Positions 31,873 through 36,516 of a stretch of 39,255 bases of DNA are shown here, piece after piece (position 1 is the first letter of the stretch; the number at the start of each line of letters is the position of its first letter). The position numbers and the translations under genes are program-made. The stretch covers positions 1 through 39,255 of the IMG/VR virus record IMGVR_UViG_3300033816_000174, one strand, 5' to 3'. A model generated the notes under the pieces. It was given only the letters and a program-made list of their open reading frames with translations, had not been told where the DNA came from and did not search any database. The DNA comes from a virus.

Positions 31873-31881
31873 ATTATATCA
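31873..31881 (-). promoter_or_regulatory. Extended -10 late promoter TGATATAAT before holin-like gene
   Basis: TGATATAAT on the minus strand, predicted start near 31866, leader of 3 nt before ATG 31863. Confidence 0.62.
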
Positions 31882-32023
31882 TTATTTGAGATCAAAAATG
31901 CTTTTATGCGGCGGTATAAGTCGAAGCCGAAAATAGAGTTACCCAAACCCCCTATAGACAAACAATGTATGCAAGCATACTCTATGTCTAATAAAGGTTA
32001 GTTTGCTCTAGTATGTCTGGATT

Positions 32024-32064
32024 ATAACAATTTGTTACATATATACTTTATAACGAAATGTTAT
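32024..32064. promoter_or_regulatory. ATAAC-N5-GTTAY dyads (right half of control region)
   Basis: ATAACAATTTGTTAC at 32024-32038 and ATAACGAAATGTTAT at 32050-32064. The second sits in a 21-bp stretch that repeats 31395-31415 with two changes. They lie 28-80 bp before the start of the rightward zinc-protein gene. Confidence 0.55.
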
Positions 32065-32091
32065 ATATATTCAAGTATAGGTGATATAGGA

Positions 32092-32097
32092 TATAAT
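32092..32097 (+). promoter_or_regulatory. -10 element TATAAT of leaderless zinc-protein gene
   Basis: TATAAT with 6 nt to ATG 32104, so transcription is predicted to begin at the A of the start codon. A weak -35 (TTCAAG) lies 16 nt upstream. Confidence 0.6.
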
Positions 32098-32103
32098 CGT
32101 TAT

Positions 32104-32307
32104 ATGTCCAGCGATGATGTTAAGCCATGGGATTTATTAAATCCTAATTCACCTAGGTCCCAGGAGGAATTGGTTGCATACCGCCTTGAAATTTGTAAGG
32201 CATGTCCATTTTTTAGAAAACTTTCTCAAACATGTAGAAAGTGTGGATGTTTTATGACTTTAAAGACTACCCTTAAGAATGCTAAATGCCCTGTGGATAA
32301 ATGGTGA
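32104..32307 (+). CDS. Small cysteine-rich zinc-binding phage protein
   Basis: A 67-residue protein starting MSSDDVKPWDLLNPNSPRSQ. I use ATG 32104 rather than the upstream frame start at 32032, because TATAAT ends 6 nt before it. The core pattern CKACPFF...CRKCGCFM...CPVDKW (Cys-x2-Cys, Cys-x2-Cys-x-Cys, Cys) is a known small phage family, frequent in T4-like aquatic phages and probably zinc-binding. It is the first rightward gene beyond the control region. The DNA coding its end includes a DnaA-box-like TGTGGATAA (32292-32300). Confidence 0.9.
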   Translation: MSSDDVKPWDLLNPNSPRSQEELVAYRLEICKACPFFRKLSQTCRKCGCFMTLKTTLKNAKCPVDKW

Positions 32308-32324
32308 TCCAGAGTTATATACCC

Positions 32325-32404
32325 TGGCAAAATCTGAATATTATTTTATATACCGCTTTTCTGAAAATCTGTAAAAATTTCCATTTTGGCAAAATCTGAA
32401 TATT
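32325..32404. repeat. Two 18-bp direct repeats TGGCAAAATCTGAATATT with a degenerate third copy between
   Basis: Exact copies at 32325-32342 and 32387-32404. AAAATCTG also occurs between them at 32364-32371. The gene-free stretch 32308-32497 holds these plus a GC-rich hairpin. Iteron-like, but short and few. Confidence 0.7.
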
Positions 32405-32468
32405 TGTTTGGTTTGTATGATGCGTGATTTCAAAAAAAGAATTGATAATAATTAGTGAGCACACACCT

Positions 32469-32491
32469 GGGAGGGGGCGTACCCCCTACCC
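32469..32491. terminator. Strong GC hairpin after the leftward mini-operon
   Basis: GGG-AGGGGG / CCCCCT-CCC with a one-base bulge and a 4-nt loop, 7 nt beyond the stop of the last leftward gene. No U tract follows on either strand, so termination is uncertain. Confidence 0.5.
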
Positions 32492-32497
32492 TATACC

Positions 32498-32602
32498 CTA
32501 ATCACATTTGCAAGGGTCTATGCGTGTTGTGTTGCCATCAAATAAAATAATTCCCGTATCTCCACAATAGTTACATGTGTGTGCGTACATTGCTGATGTC
32601 AT
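32498..32602 (-). CDS. 34-residue zinc-finger miniprotein
   Basis: MTSAMYAHTCNYCGDTGIIL continues FDGNTTRIDPCKCD. The CNYCG ... CKC arrangement could bind one zinc; small phage proteins of the CxxCxxxGxI...CxC type recur in this window (compare 35484). It starts directly after the stop of the upstream gene (no gap) and is the last gene of a four-gene leftward operon. Confidence 0.72.
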   Translation of the reverse strand: MTSAMYAHTCNYCGDTGIILFDGNTTRIDPCKCD

Positions 32603-32740
32603 TTACTTAGCCTTCTTTCTTTTGTAAATCTTGTAAGCAATTAGCGCAATAGTAGCAGGGGCAAGAAATTGCCATGATAGAGCGATATAGCATACATAGG
32701 TATCAAAGACAAAGCCATAGTCATTTAGTTCAATAGTCAT
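32603..32740 (-). CDS. 45-residue single-span membrane protein
   Basis: MTIELNDYGFVFDTYVCYIA continues LSWQFLAPATIALIAYKIYK and ends KRKKAK. One membrane segment at about residues 15-38 and a strongly basic C-terminus, which by the positive-inside rule would be cytoplasmic. It starts directly at the end of the preceding gene. A small early membrane protein; function unknown. Confidence 0.75.
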   Translation of the reverse strand: MTIELNDYGFVFDTYVCYIALSWQFLAPATIALIAYKIYKRKKAK

Positions 32741-32908
32741 TTAGTTAGTTACCTTAATGTCCATAACGTTAGCAGTAAATTTCTTACCCTTGCCTAATTC
32801 GCTATCGTTTAGCGTGTTGATTAGATTGTCAATAAACTTAACATCGTTAGCAGTGTTATCGATTGAGATGAGTTTTGAGCCTTGCCAAATTGAGAATGTG
32901 ATAGTCAT
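32741..32908 (-). CDS. 55-residue hypothetical early protein
   Basis: MTITFSIWQGSKLISIDNTA continues NDVKFIDNLINTLNDSELGK and ends KKFTANVMDIKVTN. It is a small soluble alpha/beta protein. It starts 2 nt after the stop of the upstream gene and only a weak AGAAG is present, so translation is likely coupled. I do not recognise the family. Confidence 0.78.
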   Translation of the reverse strand: MTITFSIWQGSKLISIDNTANDVKFIDNLINTLNDSELGKGKKFTANVMDIKVTN

Positions 32909-32910
32909 AA

Positions 32911-33057
32911 TTAGTTTTCTTCTTTCGTTAGTAGGTATGAGTTATTTAGGGGGCGAGCATTGTTAGAGAACATAGCCTCTATCTTAGCCTTGTTAGCCTC
33001 ACGCTCTTTTGCATAGCGTTCTTGCTGTTCTAGTCTAATTCTTTCTAGTGTATTCAT
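32911..33057 (-). CDS. 48-residue helical early protein
   Basis: MNTLERIRLEQQERYAKERE continues ANKAKIEAMFSNNARPLNNS. Residues 1-30 are a highly charged amphipathic helix, probably a short coiled coil. AAAGG lies 10 nt before the ATG. It is the first gene of a leftward operon (33057 to 32498) driven by the same type of promoter as the rightward early operons. Confidence 0.78.
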   Translation of the reverse strand: MNTLERIRLEQQERYAKEREANKAKIEAMFSNNARPLNNSYLLTKEEN

Positions 33058-33092
33058 TTGATGAGTACCTTTCTTTTAGTTTGTATAGTAGT

Positions 33093-33115
33093 ATCCTATA
33101 CCATAGCCCTGACAT
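33093..33115 (-). promoter_or_regulatory. Early promoter unit, leftward: ATGTCAG / 11 / TAGGAT
   Basis: On the minus strand ATGTCA (33115-33110), 11 nt, TAGGAT (33098-33093); predicted start 33086. The CRP-like dyad at 33143-33158 is centred at -64.5. Confidence 0.6.
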
Positions 33116-33142
33116 TTTCAAGTCTATTTAGGGTGTTTCTCA

Positions 33143-33158
33143 TGTGATTTGTGTCACA
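33143..33158. promoter_or_regulatory. CRP/GlxR-type site TGTGATTTGTGTCACA
   Basis: Exact TGTGA-N6-TCACA, centred at -64.5 of the leftward early promoter. Confidence 0.75.
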
Positions 33159-33223
33159 TTGTTTTACCCTGTTATTTAATTGTATAGGAGTATCCTAACA
33201 TATACCGCCCCAAAAGTCAAGGC

Positions 33224-33236
33224 GACACGCCGTGTC
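33224..33236. promoter_or_regulatory. Palindrome GACACGCCGTGTC
   Basis: Perfect 5-bp arms around GCC. The core GACACGCC recurs at 33324-33331 and 34211-34218, and inverted at 35054-35061 and 35195-35202, always in early promoter gaps. Confidence 0.5.
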
Positions 33237-33241
33237 TCTGA

Positions 33242-33257
33242 TGTGATGTCCGTCACA
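33242..33257. promoter_or_regulatory. CRP/GlxR-type site TGTGATGTCCGTCACA
   Basis: Exact TGTGA-N6-TCACA directly before the GC palindrome GGCCCGGGCC (33259-33268) and the DnaA boxes. Confidence 0.72.
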
Positions 33258-33269
33258 TGGCCCGGGCCC

Positions 33270-33290
33270 TGTGGATAACTCTGTGGATAA
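33270..33290 (-). promoter_or_regulatory. Two perfect DnaA boxes (TTATCCACA), candidate origin element
   Basis: TGTGGATAA at 33270-33278 and 33282-33290, i.e. TTATCCACA on the minus strand, 12 bp apart. They lie between two CRP-like sites in the largest gene-free gap of the early region, next to AT-rich DNA. Host DnaA binding for replication or regulation is likely. Confidence 0.6.
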
Positions 33291-33294
33291 GTAG

Positions 33295-33310
33295 TGTGAT
33301 GCTTATCACA
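33295..33310. promoter_or_regulatory. CRP/GlxR-type site TGTGATGCTTATCACA
   Basis: Exact TGTGA-N6-TCACA, centred at -74.5 of the first rightward early promoter. Confidence 0.78.
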
Positions 33311-33347
33311 AAAATACTTTGCAGACACGCCCGAGAAACAGGCTAAT

Positions 33348-33370
33348 TTGTCAGACCCCCCTGTTATACT
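33348..33370 (+). promoter_or_regulatory. Early promoter unit: TTGTCAG / 11 / TATACT
   Basis: TTGTCA, 11 nt ending in TGT, then TATACT (extended -10). The predicted start is 33377; the first gene begins at 33422. Confidence 0.7.
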
Positions 33371-33421
33371 TCTAGTATAAAGAAAATCAAGAAAGGTTCT
33401 TGATAAAGAAAGGAATTCACA

Positions 33422-33562
33422 ATGAATTCACTACATGAAAATAGAAACTCTTTAGAGAGTTACTCACAAATCCGTGAGCGTCTTGCAGACAGTATCTGCC
33501 CTGAGTGCGAATACGCTTGTTTCGTACATAAAGAAAATTGTTCTAGAAAGGTGGTCAAGTAA
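33422..33562 (+). CDS. 46-residue Cys-rich early protein
   Basis: MNSLHENRNSLESYSQIRER continues LADSICPECEYACFVHKENC. CPECEYAC...C suggests a small zinc site after an N-terminal helix. AAAGGA precedes the ATG. It is the first gene of a five-gene operon (33422-34122) in which each gene overlaps the next by 1 or 4 bases. Function unknown. Confidence 0.78.
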   Translation: MNSLHENRNSLESYSQIRERLADSICPECEYACFVHKENCSRKVVK

Positions 33563-33741
33563 TGACTACATCAACACTAACAGTATGCAAAGAGCATACA
33601 CCTATGGTATCTGCTATCTCCTCAGTAGGAGATGAGCAATTCACCTTCTGCCAAGATTGTGAACAAAACATTGAGCGTTACTACTATGATAGTGACCCTG
33701 AGCAATTCCCTATGTGGACAGATTGGTATGTATCTAAATGA
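33562..33741 (+). CDS. 59-residue early protein with Cys motif
   Basis: MTTSTLTVCKEHTPMVSAIS continues SVGDEQFTFCQDCEQNIERY and ends QFPMWTDWYVSK. CKEH and CQDC could form a zinc knuckle; the C-terminus is acidic and aromatic. Junctions are TAATG upstream and ATGA downstream. The family is unknown to me. Confidence 0.78.
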   Translation: MTTSTLTVCKEHTPMVSAISSVGDEQFTFCQDCEQNIERYYYDSDPEQFPMWTDWYVSK

Positions 33742-33905
33742 GTACTTTTGTAAATCTACCCTCAGTATGTGGGGCAACATCAGCAAGCGTTGATGTCTAT
33801 GACTTAGAACTTAACCCTCATGGGGTTATCTGTTGTGACAATTGCAAATCAATTGTGCTATGCCGTAAGGCTTGGGATTTTCTATACAAGGAGGTTAGCA
33901 AATGA
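33738..33905 (+). CDS. 55-residue early protein with CCDNC motif
   Basis: MSTFVNLPSVCGATSASVDV continues YDLELNPHGVICCDNCKSIV and ends WDFLYKEVSK. CCDNC with C11 and a later LCR Cys may coordinate a metal. Overlaps both neighbours by 4 nt (ATGA). Function unknown. Confidence 0.75.
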   Translation: MSTFVNLPSVCGATSASVDVYDLELNPHGVICCDNCKSIVLCRKAWDFLYKEVSK

Positions 33906-34063
33906 AAACTAACAATGAAGTAATTGCAGAGATAAACACTCTTGCTAAAAAACACTATGATGACATGGCACTTGCGTGGTCATGGGGTTGTGCAACAGCA
34001 CTACTCACAACAAAACAATTAGATTTAATTCTTGGAATACTAAAAGAAAAAGAGGTTGCGTAA
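33902..34063 (+). CDS. 53-residue helical early protein
   Basis: MKTNNEVIAEINTLAKKHYD continues DMALAWSWGCATALLTTKQL and ends LILGILKEKEVA. Mostly helical, with a moderately hydrophobic centre but no clear membrane segment. AGGAGG lies upstream inside the preceding gene (33890s), giving a good start. Unknown family. Confidence 0.78.
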   Translation: MKTNNEVIAEINTLAKKHYDDMALAWSWGCATALLTTKQLDLILGILKEKEVA

Positions 34064-34122
34064 TGCTAGTTATTCTAATCGCAATAACTTGTTTTGCTTT
34101 TGTAATTGCAATTCATAGTTAA
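34063..34122 (+). CDS. 19-residue membrane micropeptide
   Basis: MLVILIAITCFAFVIAIHS: essentially one transmembrane helix. The ATG overlaps the stop of the previous gene (TAATG) and GAGG lies 7 nt upstream. Because it ends the operon just before a strong terminator, it is a plausible translated micropeptide, comparable to the 22-residue one at 37435. Confidence 0.62.
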   Translation: MLVILIAITCFAFVIAIHS

Positions 34123-34131
34123 TAAAAAAAG

Positions 34132-34159
34132 ATCGCAAACTAAAAACTTGCGATTTTTT
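34132..34159 (+). terminator. Rho-independent terminator of the first early operon
   Basis: ATCGCAA / TTGCGAT, 7-bp stem (extendable by A/T pairs), 9-nt loop, six T. It lies 9 nt after the micropeptide stop. Confidence 0.9.
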
Positions 34160-34191
34160 GCCGGGCCCTCTCAGTTAGTTCTCAGCAATAA

Positions 34192-34207
34192 TGTGTTAAG
34201 TATCACA
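34192..34207. promoter_or_regulatory. CRP-like near-match TGTGTTAAGTATCACA
   Basis: One mismatch from TGTGA-N6-TCACA. Centred at -72.5 relative to a consensus promoter TTGACA (34237-34242), 17 nt, TACTAT (34260-34265). Confidence 0.5.
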
Positions 34208-34236
34208 TACGACACGCCGTGTTTGGACTTGACTTT

Positions 34237-34265
34237 TTGACATTTATCGTGTAGTATTCTACTAT
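34237..34265 (+). promoter_or_regulatory. Sigma70-type promoter TTGACA / 17 / TACTAT
   Basis: Perfect -35, 17-nt spacer, 4/6 -10. The predicted start near 34272 is upstream of a second CRP site and the TTGTCAG unit that serve the same operon. Confidence 0.6.
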
Positions 34266-34310
34266 AACAATTAAATAAAGATAAATCAGGCAGTGAGCCT
34301 AGCAAATAAG

Positions 34311-34326
34311 TGTGATGCAAATCACA
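34311..34326. promoter_or_regulatory. CRP/GlxR-type site TGTGATGCAAATCACA
   Basis: Exact TGTGA-N6-TCACA, centred at -64.5 of the following promoter unit. Confidence 0.78.
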
Positions 34327-34353
34327 ATGAGCCTAGCGAATAAATGCCCCGAT

Positions 34354-34376
34354 TTGTCAGCCCCCAATGATAAGAT
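34354..34376 (+). promoter_or_regulatory. Early promoter unit: TTGTCAG / 11 / TAAGAT
   Basis: TTGTCA, 11 nt ending in TGA, TAAGAT. The predicted start is 34383, 27 nt before ATG 34410. Confidence 0.6.
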
Positions 34377-34409
34377 AGTCTTATCAATTAAACGAAAGGA
34401 AGTCACTCA

Positions 34410-34595
34410 ATGACTTACACTGTAAAACTAGAAACCTTTTCAGGTTCTACCAAATCAATCTCGCTACCTTCTAAAGGTGCGGTTGCTCAATTCGTAAACG
34501 AATACCCTAACACTTTACCTGTTGGCGTATCTGTAAAAATCGCTTGCGATACTCTTGGAATTACTGGAACACTACGAGGAAAGGCTGTACTATAA
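34410..34595 (+). CDS. 61-residue hypothetical early protein
   Basis: MTYTVKLETFSGSTKSISLP continues SKGAVAQFVNEYPNTLPVGV and ends GTLRGKAVL. Small soluble alpha/beta protein. AAAGGAAG precedes the ATG by 7 nt. First of three consecutive genes (34410-34987) with no gap. Unknown family. Confidence 0.82.
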   Translation: MTYTVKLETFSGSTKSISLPSKGAVAQFVNEYPNTLPVGVSVKIACDTLGITGTLRGKAVL

Positions 34596-34805
34596 ATGAC
34601 AATCAAAATCGAACACAATCTAAAATTCGTAACTGAATTTCAAGAGGACCACCCTGTAACTATGCAAATGCTAAACCTTCCTGAGTCGATGCGTGTTGTT
34701 ATGCTAGAGTCAATGCTAAAGGAATTACTTGCTCCACGCATCCAGCCAGCGCTAGATGAAATAAATGCAGGTGGGTCCTATGCAATTCTAAAGGTGGCAG
34801 ACTAA
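34596..34805 (+). CDS. 69-residue helical early protein
   Basis: MTIKIEHNLKFVTEFQEDHP continues VTMQMLNLPESMRVVMLESM and ends GGSYAILKVAD. Helical middle with an amphipathic pattern. It starts directly at the end of the preceding gene; downstream it overlaps the next ATG by one base. Function unknown. Confidence 0.82.
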   Translation: MTIKIEHNLKFVTEFQEDHPVTMQMLNLPESMRVVMLESMLKELLAPRIQPALDEINAGGSYAILKVAD

Positions 34806-34987
34806 TGATGACACGCAAAGACTATGTAGAAACTGCAAAAATTCTAAATCAGTTTTCAGATACTATTGACTCACACGTTTTTCAAGATTTAGTTTTTGAA
34901 TTCAGTGAGTGGTTTAGTGCAGACAATCCAAGATTTGATGAAAATAAATTTTGGGATGCTTGCACAAAAACTTATGAGTTAGCATAA
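34805..34987 (+). CDS. 60-residue conserved actinophage-type protein
   Basis: MMTRKDYVETAKILNQFSDT continues IDSHVFQDLVFEFSEWFSAD and NPRFDENKFWDACTKT. The pattern (T)R-x-DY-x(3)A-x-IL ... F-x(5)DNPRFDxxKFxxAC is a small family I know from many phage genomes, especially actinophages; function undetermined. The second Met (34808) is an equally possible start. It is followed by a shared type of 3' hairpin. Confidence 0.85.
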   Translation: MMTRKDYVETAKILNQFSDTIDSHVFQDLVFEFSEWFSADNPRFDENKFWDACTKTYELA

Positions 34988-34999
34988 AATAAAAAACCT

Positions 35000-35020
35000 A
35001 AGCAAGTTTTAAAACTGCTT
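35000..35020 (+). terminator. 3' hairpin of the AGCA...TAAAACTGCT type (copy 1)
   Basis: AAGCA and TGCTT with inner GTTTT/AAAAC pairing, 13 nt after the stop of the 60-residue gene. Followed by GATCTTTTC. Similar elements lie at 37798, 38307 and 38881. Confidence 0.6.
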
Positions 35021-35039
35021 GATCTTTTCAAATAAAAAT

Positions 35040-35056
35040 GCCCGGCGCGGTCGGGC
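35040..35056. repeat. GC hairpin GCCCG-N7-CGGGC before CRP-like site
   Basis: 5-bp GC stem preceded by AAAAAT, directly upstream of the CRP-like dyad at 35065. Comparable GC palindromes precede the dyads at 33295, 34192, 36455 and 38948. Confidence 0.5.
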
Positions 35057-35064
35057 GTGTCGCA

Positions 35065-35080
35065 TGTGAGATTTATCACA
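35065..35080. promoter_or_regulatory. CRP/GlxR-type site TGTGAGATTTATCACA
   Basis: Exact TGTGA-N6-TCACA, centred at -84.5 of the TTGAGA promoter at 35122. Confidence 0.75.
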
Positions 35081-35121
35081 TAGGCTGAGCGTCTCATTAT
35101 TTAAGATTACTTAAAAGTAAC

Positions 35122-35150
35122 TTGAGATTTTTTGTCTAATAGGCTAGACT
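35122..35150 (+). promoter_or_regulatory. Sigma70-type promoter TTGAGA / 17 / TAGACT
   Basis: Spacer exactly 17 nt, predicted start near 35157. A TGTCAG unit follows 60 bp downstream, so this operon seems to have two promoters, as at 34237/34354. Confidence 0.5.
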
Positions 35151-35211
35151 TACATAGTAAGAAAAAATAAATAAAAGAAAGTCTATTCTCTTACGGCGTG
35201 TCTAACCGAAA

Positions 35212-35234
35212 ATGTCAGACACCCATGATAGGAT
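35212..35234 (+). promoter_or_regulatory. Early promoter unit: ATGTCAG / 11 / TAGGAT
   Basis: ATGTCA, 11 nt ending in TGA, TAGGAT; predicted start 35241, 26 nt before ATG 35267. Confidence 0.58.
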
Positions 35235-35266
35235 AGAATTATCACCAAAAAGAAAGAGGTTGGCAA

Positions 35267-35479
35267 ATGTCAGCAAATGTCTATACAATAGAAAACCTAC
35301 TTGTAGGAAAAATGTATCGCTCAAAATCTCTTACAGGAGAAATAATCTCAGCGGAAAAAGATAATTCCGTATGGTATGCGGATTGCGATACTTATTTGGT
35401 TGAGGTGCGACCACTTTATTCTGCACCACTAAATTTAAAAGATACTTACCGCTATTTAGCAGTAAAGACAGGAGAATAA
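35267..35479 (+). CDS. 70-residue hypothetical early protein
   Basis: MSANVYTIENLLVGKMYRSK continues SLTGEIISAEKDNSVWYADC and ends DTYRYLAVKTGE. Beta-rich, small-barrel-like. The N-terminal phrase (ENLLVGKMYRS) resembles the KVGDLYTT start of the 53-residue protein at 37624, so the two may share a fold. AGAGG precedes the ATG by 7 nt. First gene of a five-gene run to 36439. Confidence 0.82.
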   Translation: MSANVYTIENLLVGKMYRSKSLTGEIISAEKDNSVWYADCDTYLVEVRPLYSAPLNLKDTYRYLAVKTGE

Positions 35480-35483
35480 ATAA

Positions 35484-35675
35484 ATGGGAAACTTAATTGA
35501 GGCACTTGTTGATTGTGTCGATTGTAATGATGAGGGAGTTATCTTTTGGGGTAACTCAGCGGGAGAGTACGACTCAGAATTTTGTGAGTGTGCTAAAGGT
35601 CAAGAGACAGAAAATTACTATGTCGAATGGTATGCTAGTAATGAATTAAACGAATACACATTGGAGAATGCATAA
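35484..35675 (+). CDS. 63-residue zinc-knuckle early protein
   Basis: MGNLIEALVDCVDCNDEGVI continues FWGNSAGEYDSEFCECAKGQ. CVDCNDEGVI...CEC is a DnaJ-like or zinc-ribbon half-motif common in small phage proteins. Acidic C-terminus. Overlaps the next gene by one base (TAATG). Confidence 0.82.
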   Translation: MGNLIEALVDCVDCNDEGVIFWGNSAGEYDSEFCECAKGQETENYYVEWYASNELNEYTLENA

Positions 35676-35884
35676 TGGAATACTTATACTCACTTACTAC
35701 TTCCTATGACGGAAAACTTGTTAATGCCGTCAAAAGTGTTGATTTGCTTGACATTGTTAATGCATGGAATAAATGCGTTGATAGTGGAGATGCAAAAGAA
35801 TACGCCACTTATAACTTGTCAGACCCTTCAGGCAAGATGCACACAAAAACTTTTTACACCAACGGAGAGGTAACAATACGATAA
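35675..35884 (+). CDS. 69-residue hypothetical early protein
   Basis: MEYLYSLTTSYDGKLVNAVK continues SVDLLDIVNAWNKCVDSGDA and ends HTKTFYTNGEVTIR. Soluble alpha/beta; pattern suggests a small two-layer domain. One-base overlaps on both sides. Unknown family. Confidence 0.82.
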   Translation: MEYLYSLTTSYDGKLVNAVKSVDLLDIVNAWNKCVDSGDAKEYATYNLSDPSGKMHTKTFYTNGEVTIR

Positions 35885-36204
35885 TGGGAAGCAATTTCGC
35901 AACAGACTTAGCAGAAAACATTGACATAAGCCTTGAGCAGGCTATTGGTTATCACTTGCAGGGTAATCACTATCCACCCGTACCACTTAGCATGGTTCCA
36001 GTATGCATACAGGCACTTGATTTTGCTAATGAGGATTTGTGGGATGAAACTATTGAAATGCCTGATGGTATTTTATACAAGGGCAACACCGCTGCACCTG
36101 TATGGGCTATCATTGAGCAACACCACTTACACGCATGGCTACCTGAAAACATTGAATACTATAATGAAGATGAAGGATTTGAATTGGGATTGGGGCTAGA
36201 ATAA
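35884..36204 (+). CDS. 106-residue conserved phage protein
   Basis: MGSNFATDLAENIDISLEQA continues IGYHLQGNHYPPVPLSMVPV and CIQALDFANEDLWDET. The block HLQGNHYPPVPLSMVPxCxxA is well conserved in small proteins of several actinophages and other phages, as far as I recall, with no known activity. His, Cys and Asp residues in the block could bind metal. Acidic C-terminus. Confidence 0.87.
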   Translation: MGSNFATDLAENIDISLEQAIGYHLQGNHYPPVPLSMVPVCIQALDFANEDLWDETIEMPDGILYKGNTAAPVWAIIEQHHLHAWLPENIEYYNEDEGFELGLGLE

Positions 36205-36205
36205 A

Positions 36206-36439
36206 ATGACTGCTACAATGATAAACATGGAATTAGTTAAAGCCGATACACTAACTGCAGACTCACTAGAAATTGGTGATCTAATTAGTTACAATGATGA
36301 AATTGTTGAAGTGCTATTTATTGAAAGCGATTCAACAGGAGATAACTATGATGTGCAGATTGTAAATGATTTTGGTGAAAAAGAAATTATTCAATTTGCA
36401 TTTGATGATGCAATTGATTGGTACGTTCCAATTCAATAA
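36206..36439 (+). CDS. 77-residue acidic early protein
   Basis: MTATMINMELVKADTLTADS continues LEIGDLISYNDEIVEVLFIE and ends DDAIDWYVPIQ. Beta-rich, SH3-like pattern (LEIGDLISYNDEIVEVLFI), strongly acidic. Alternative in-frame starts at the Met codons 5 and 8. Last gene of the run; followed by a GC palindrome and a CRP-like near-match. Confidence 0.82.
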   Translation: MTATMINMELVKADTLTADSLEIGDLISYNDEIVEVLFIESDSTGDNYDVQIVNDFGEKEIIQFAFDDAIDWYVPIQ

Positions 36440-36442
36440 ATG

Positions 36443-36470
36443 GGGCCCGGCCCGTGTGATCTACACCACA
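36443..36470. promoter_or_regulatory. GC palindrome GGGCCCGGCCC plus CRP-like near-match
   Basis: The palindrome (36443-36453) is followed directly by TGTGATCTACACCACA (36455-36470; one mismatch). The dyad centre is at -54.5 of the promoter at 36482. Confidence 0.5.
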
Positions 36471-36481
36471 ATTAAGAAGAT

Positions 36482-36510
36482 TTGCTATTTTTTCCCATTT
36501 CTGCTAAAAT
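36482..36510 (+). promoter_or_regulatory. Promoter TTGCTA / 17 / TGC-TAAAAT, leaderless
   Basis: Extended -10 (TGCTAAAAT) with a 17-nt spacer. The predicted start, 36517, is the A of the start codon of the 46-residue gene. Confidence 0.6.
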
Positions 36511-36516
36511 TATTAG

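Larger units (their letters stand above)
33081..33197. repeat. 18-bp repeat TTGTATAG(T/G)AGTATCCTA, two copies 99 bp apart
   Basis: Copies at 33081-33098 and 33180-33197 differ at one base. The first contains the -10 hexamer (TAGGAT, minus strand) of the leftward early promoter; the second is a partial palindrome TAGGA-GTA-TCCTA. The gap 33058-33421 (364 bp) contains these, two DnaA boxes, three CRP-like dyads and two promoters. Confidence 0.65.

Noticed and set aside
32032-32103. Upstream ATG start for the small zinc protein
   Set aside because: It would place the TATAAT element and a dyad inside the gene; ATG 32104 fits a leaderless start.
32325-32404. CRISPR array
   Set aside because: Only two exact 18-bp repeats, no regular spacers and no cas genes.
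33348-33370. TTGTCA as an ordinary -35 of a sigma70 promoter
   Set aside because: The 11-nt spacing is far from 16-18 and is the same in all six copies; no good -10 lies 17 nt away.
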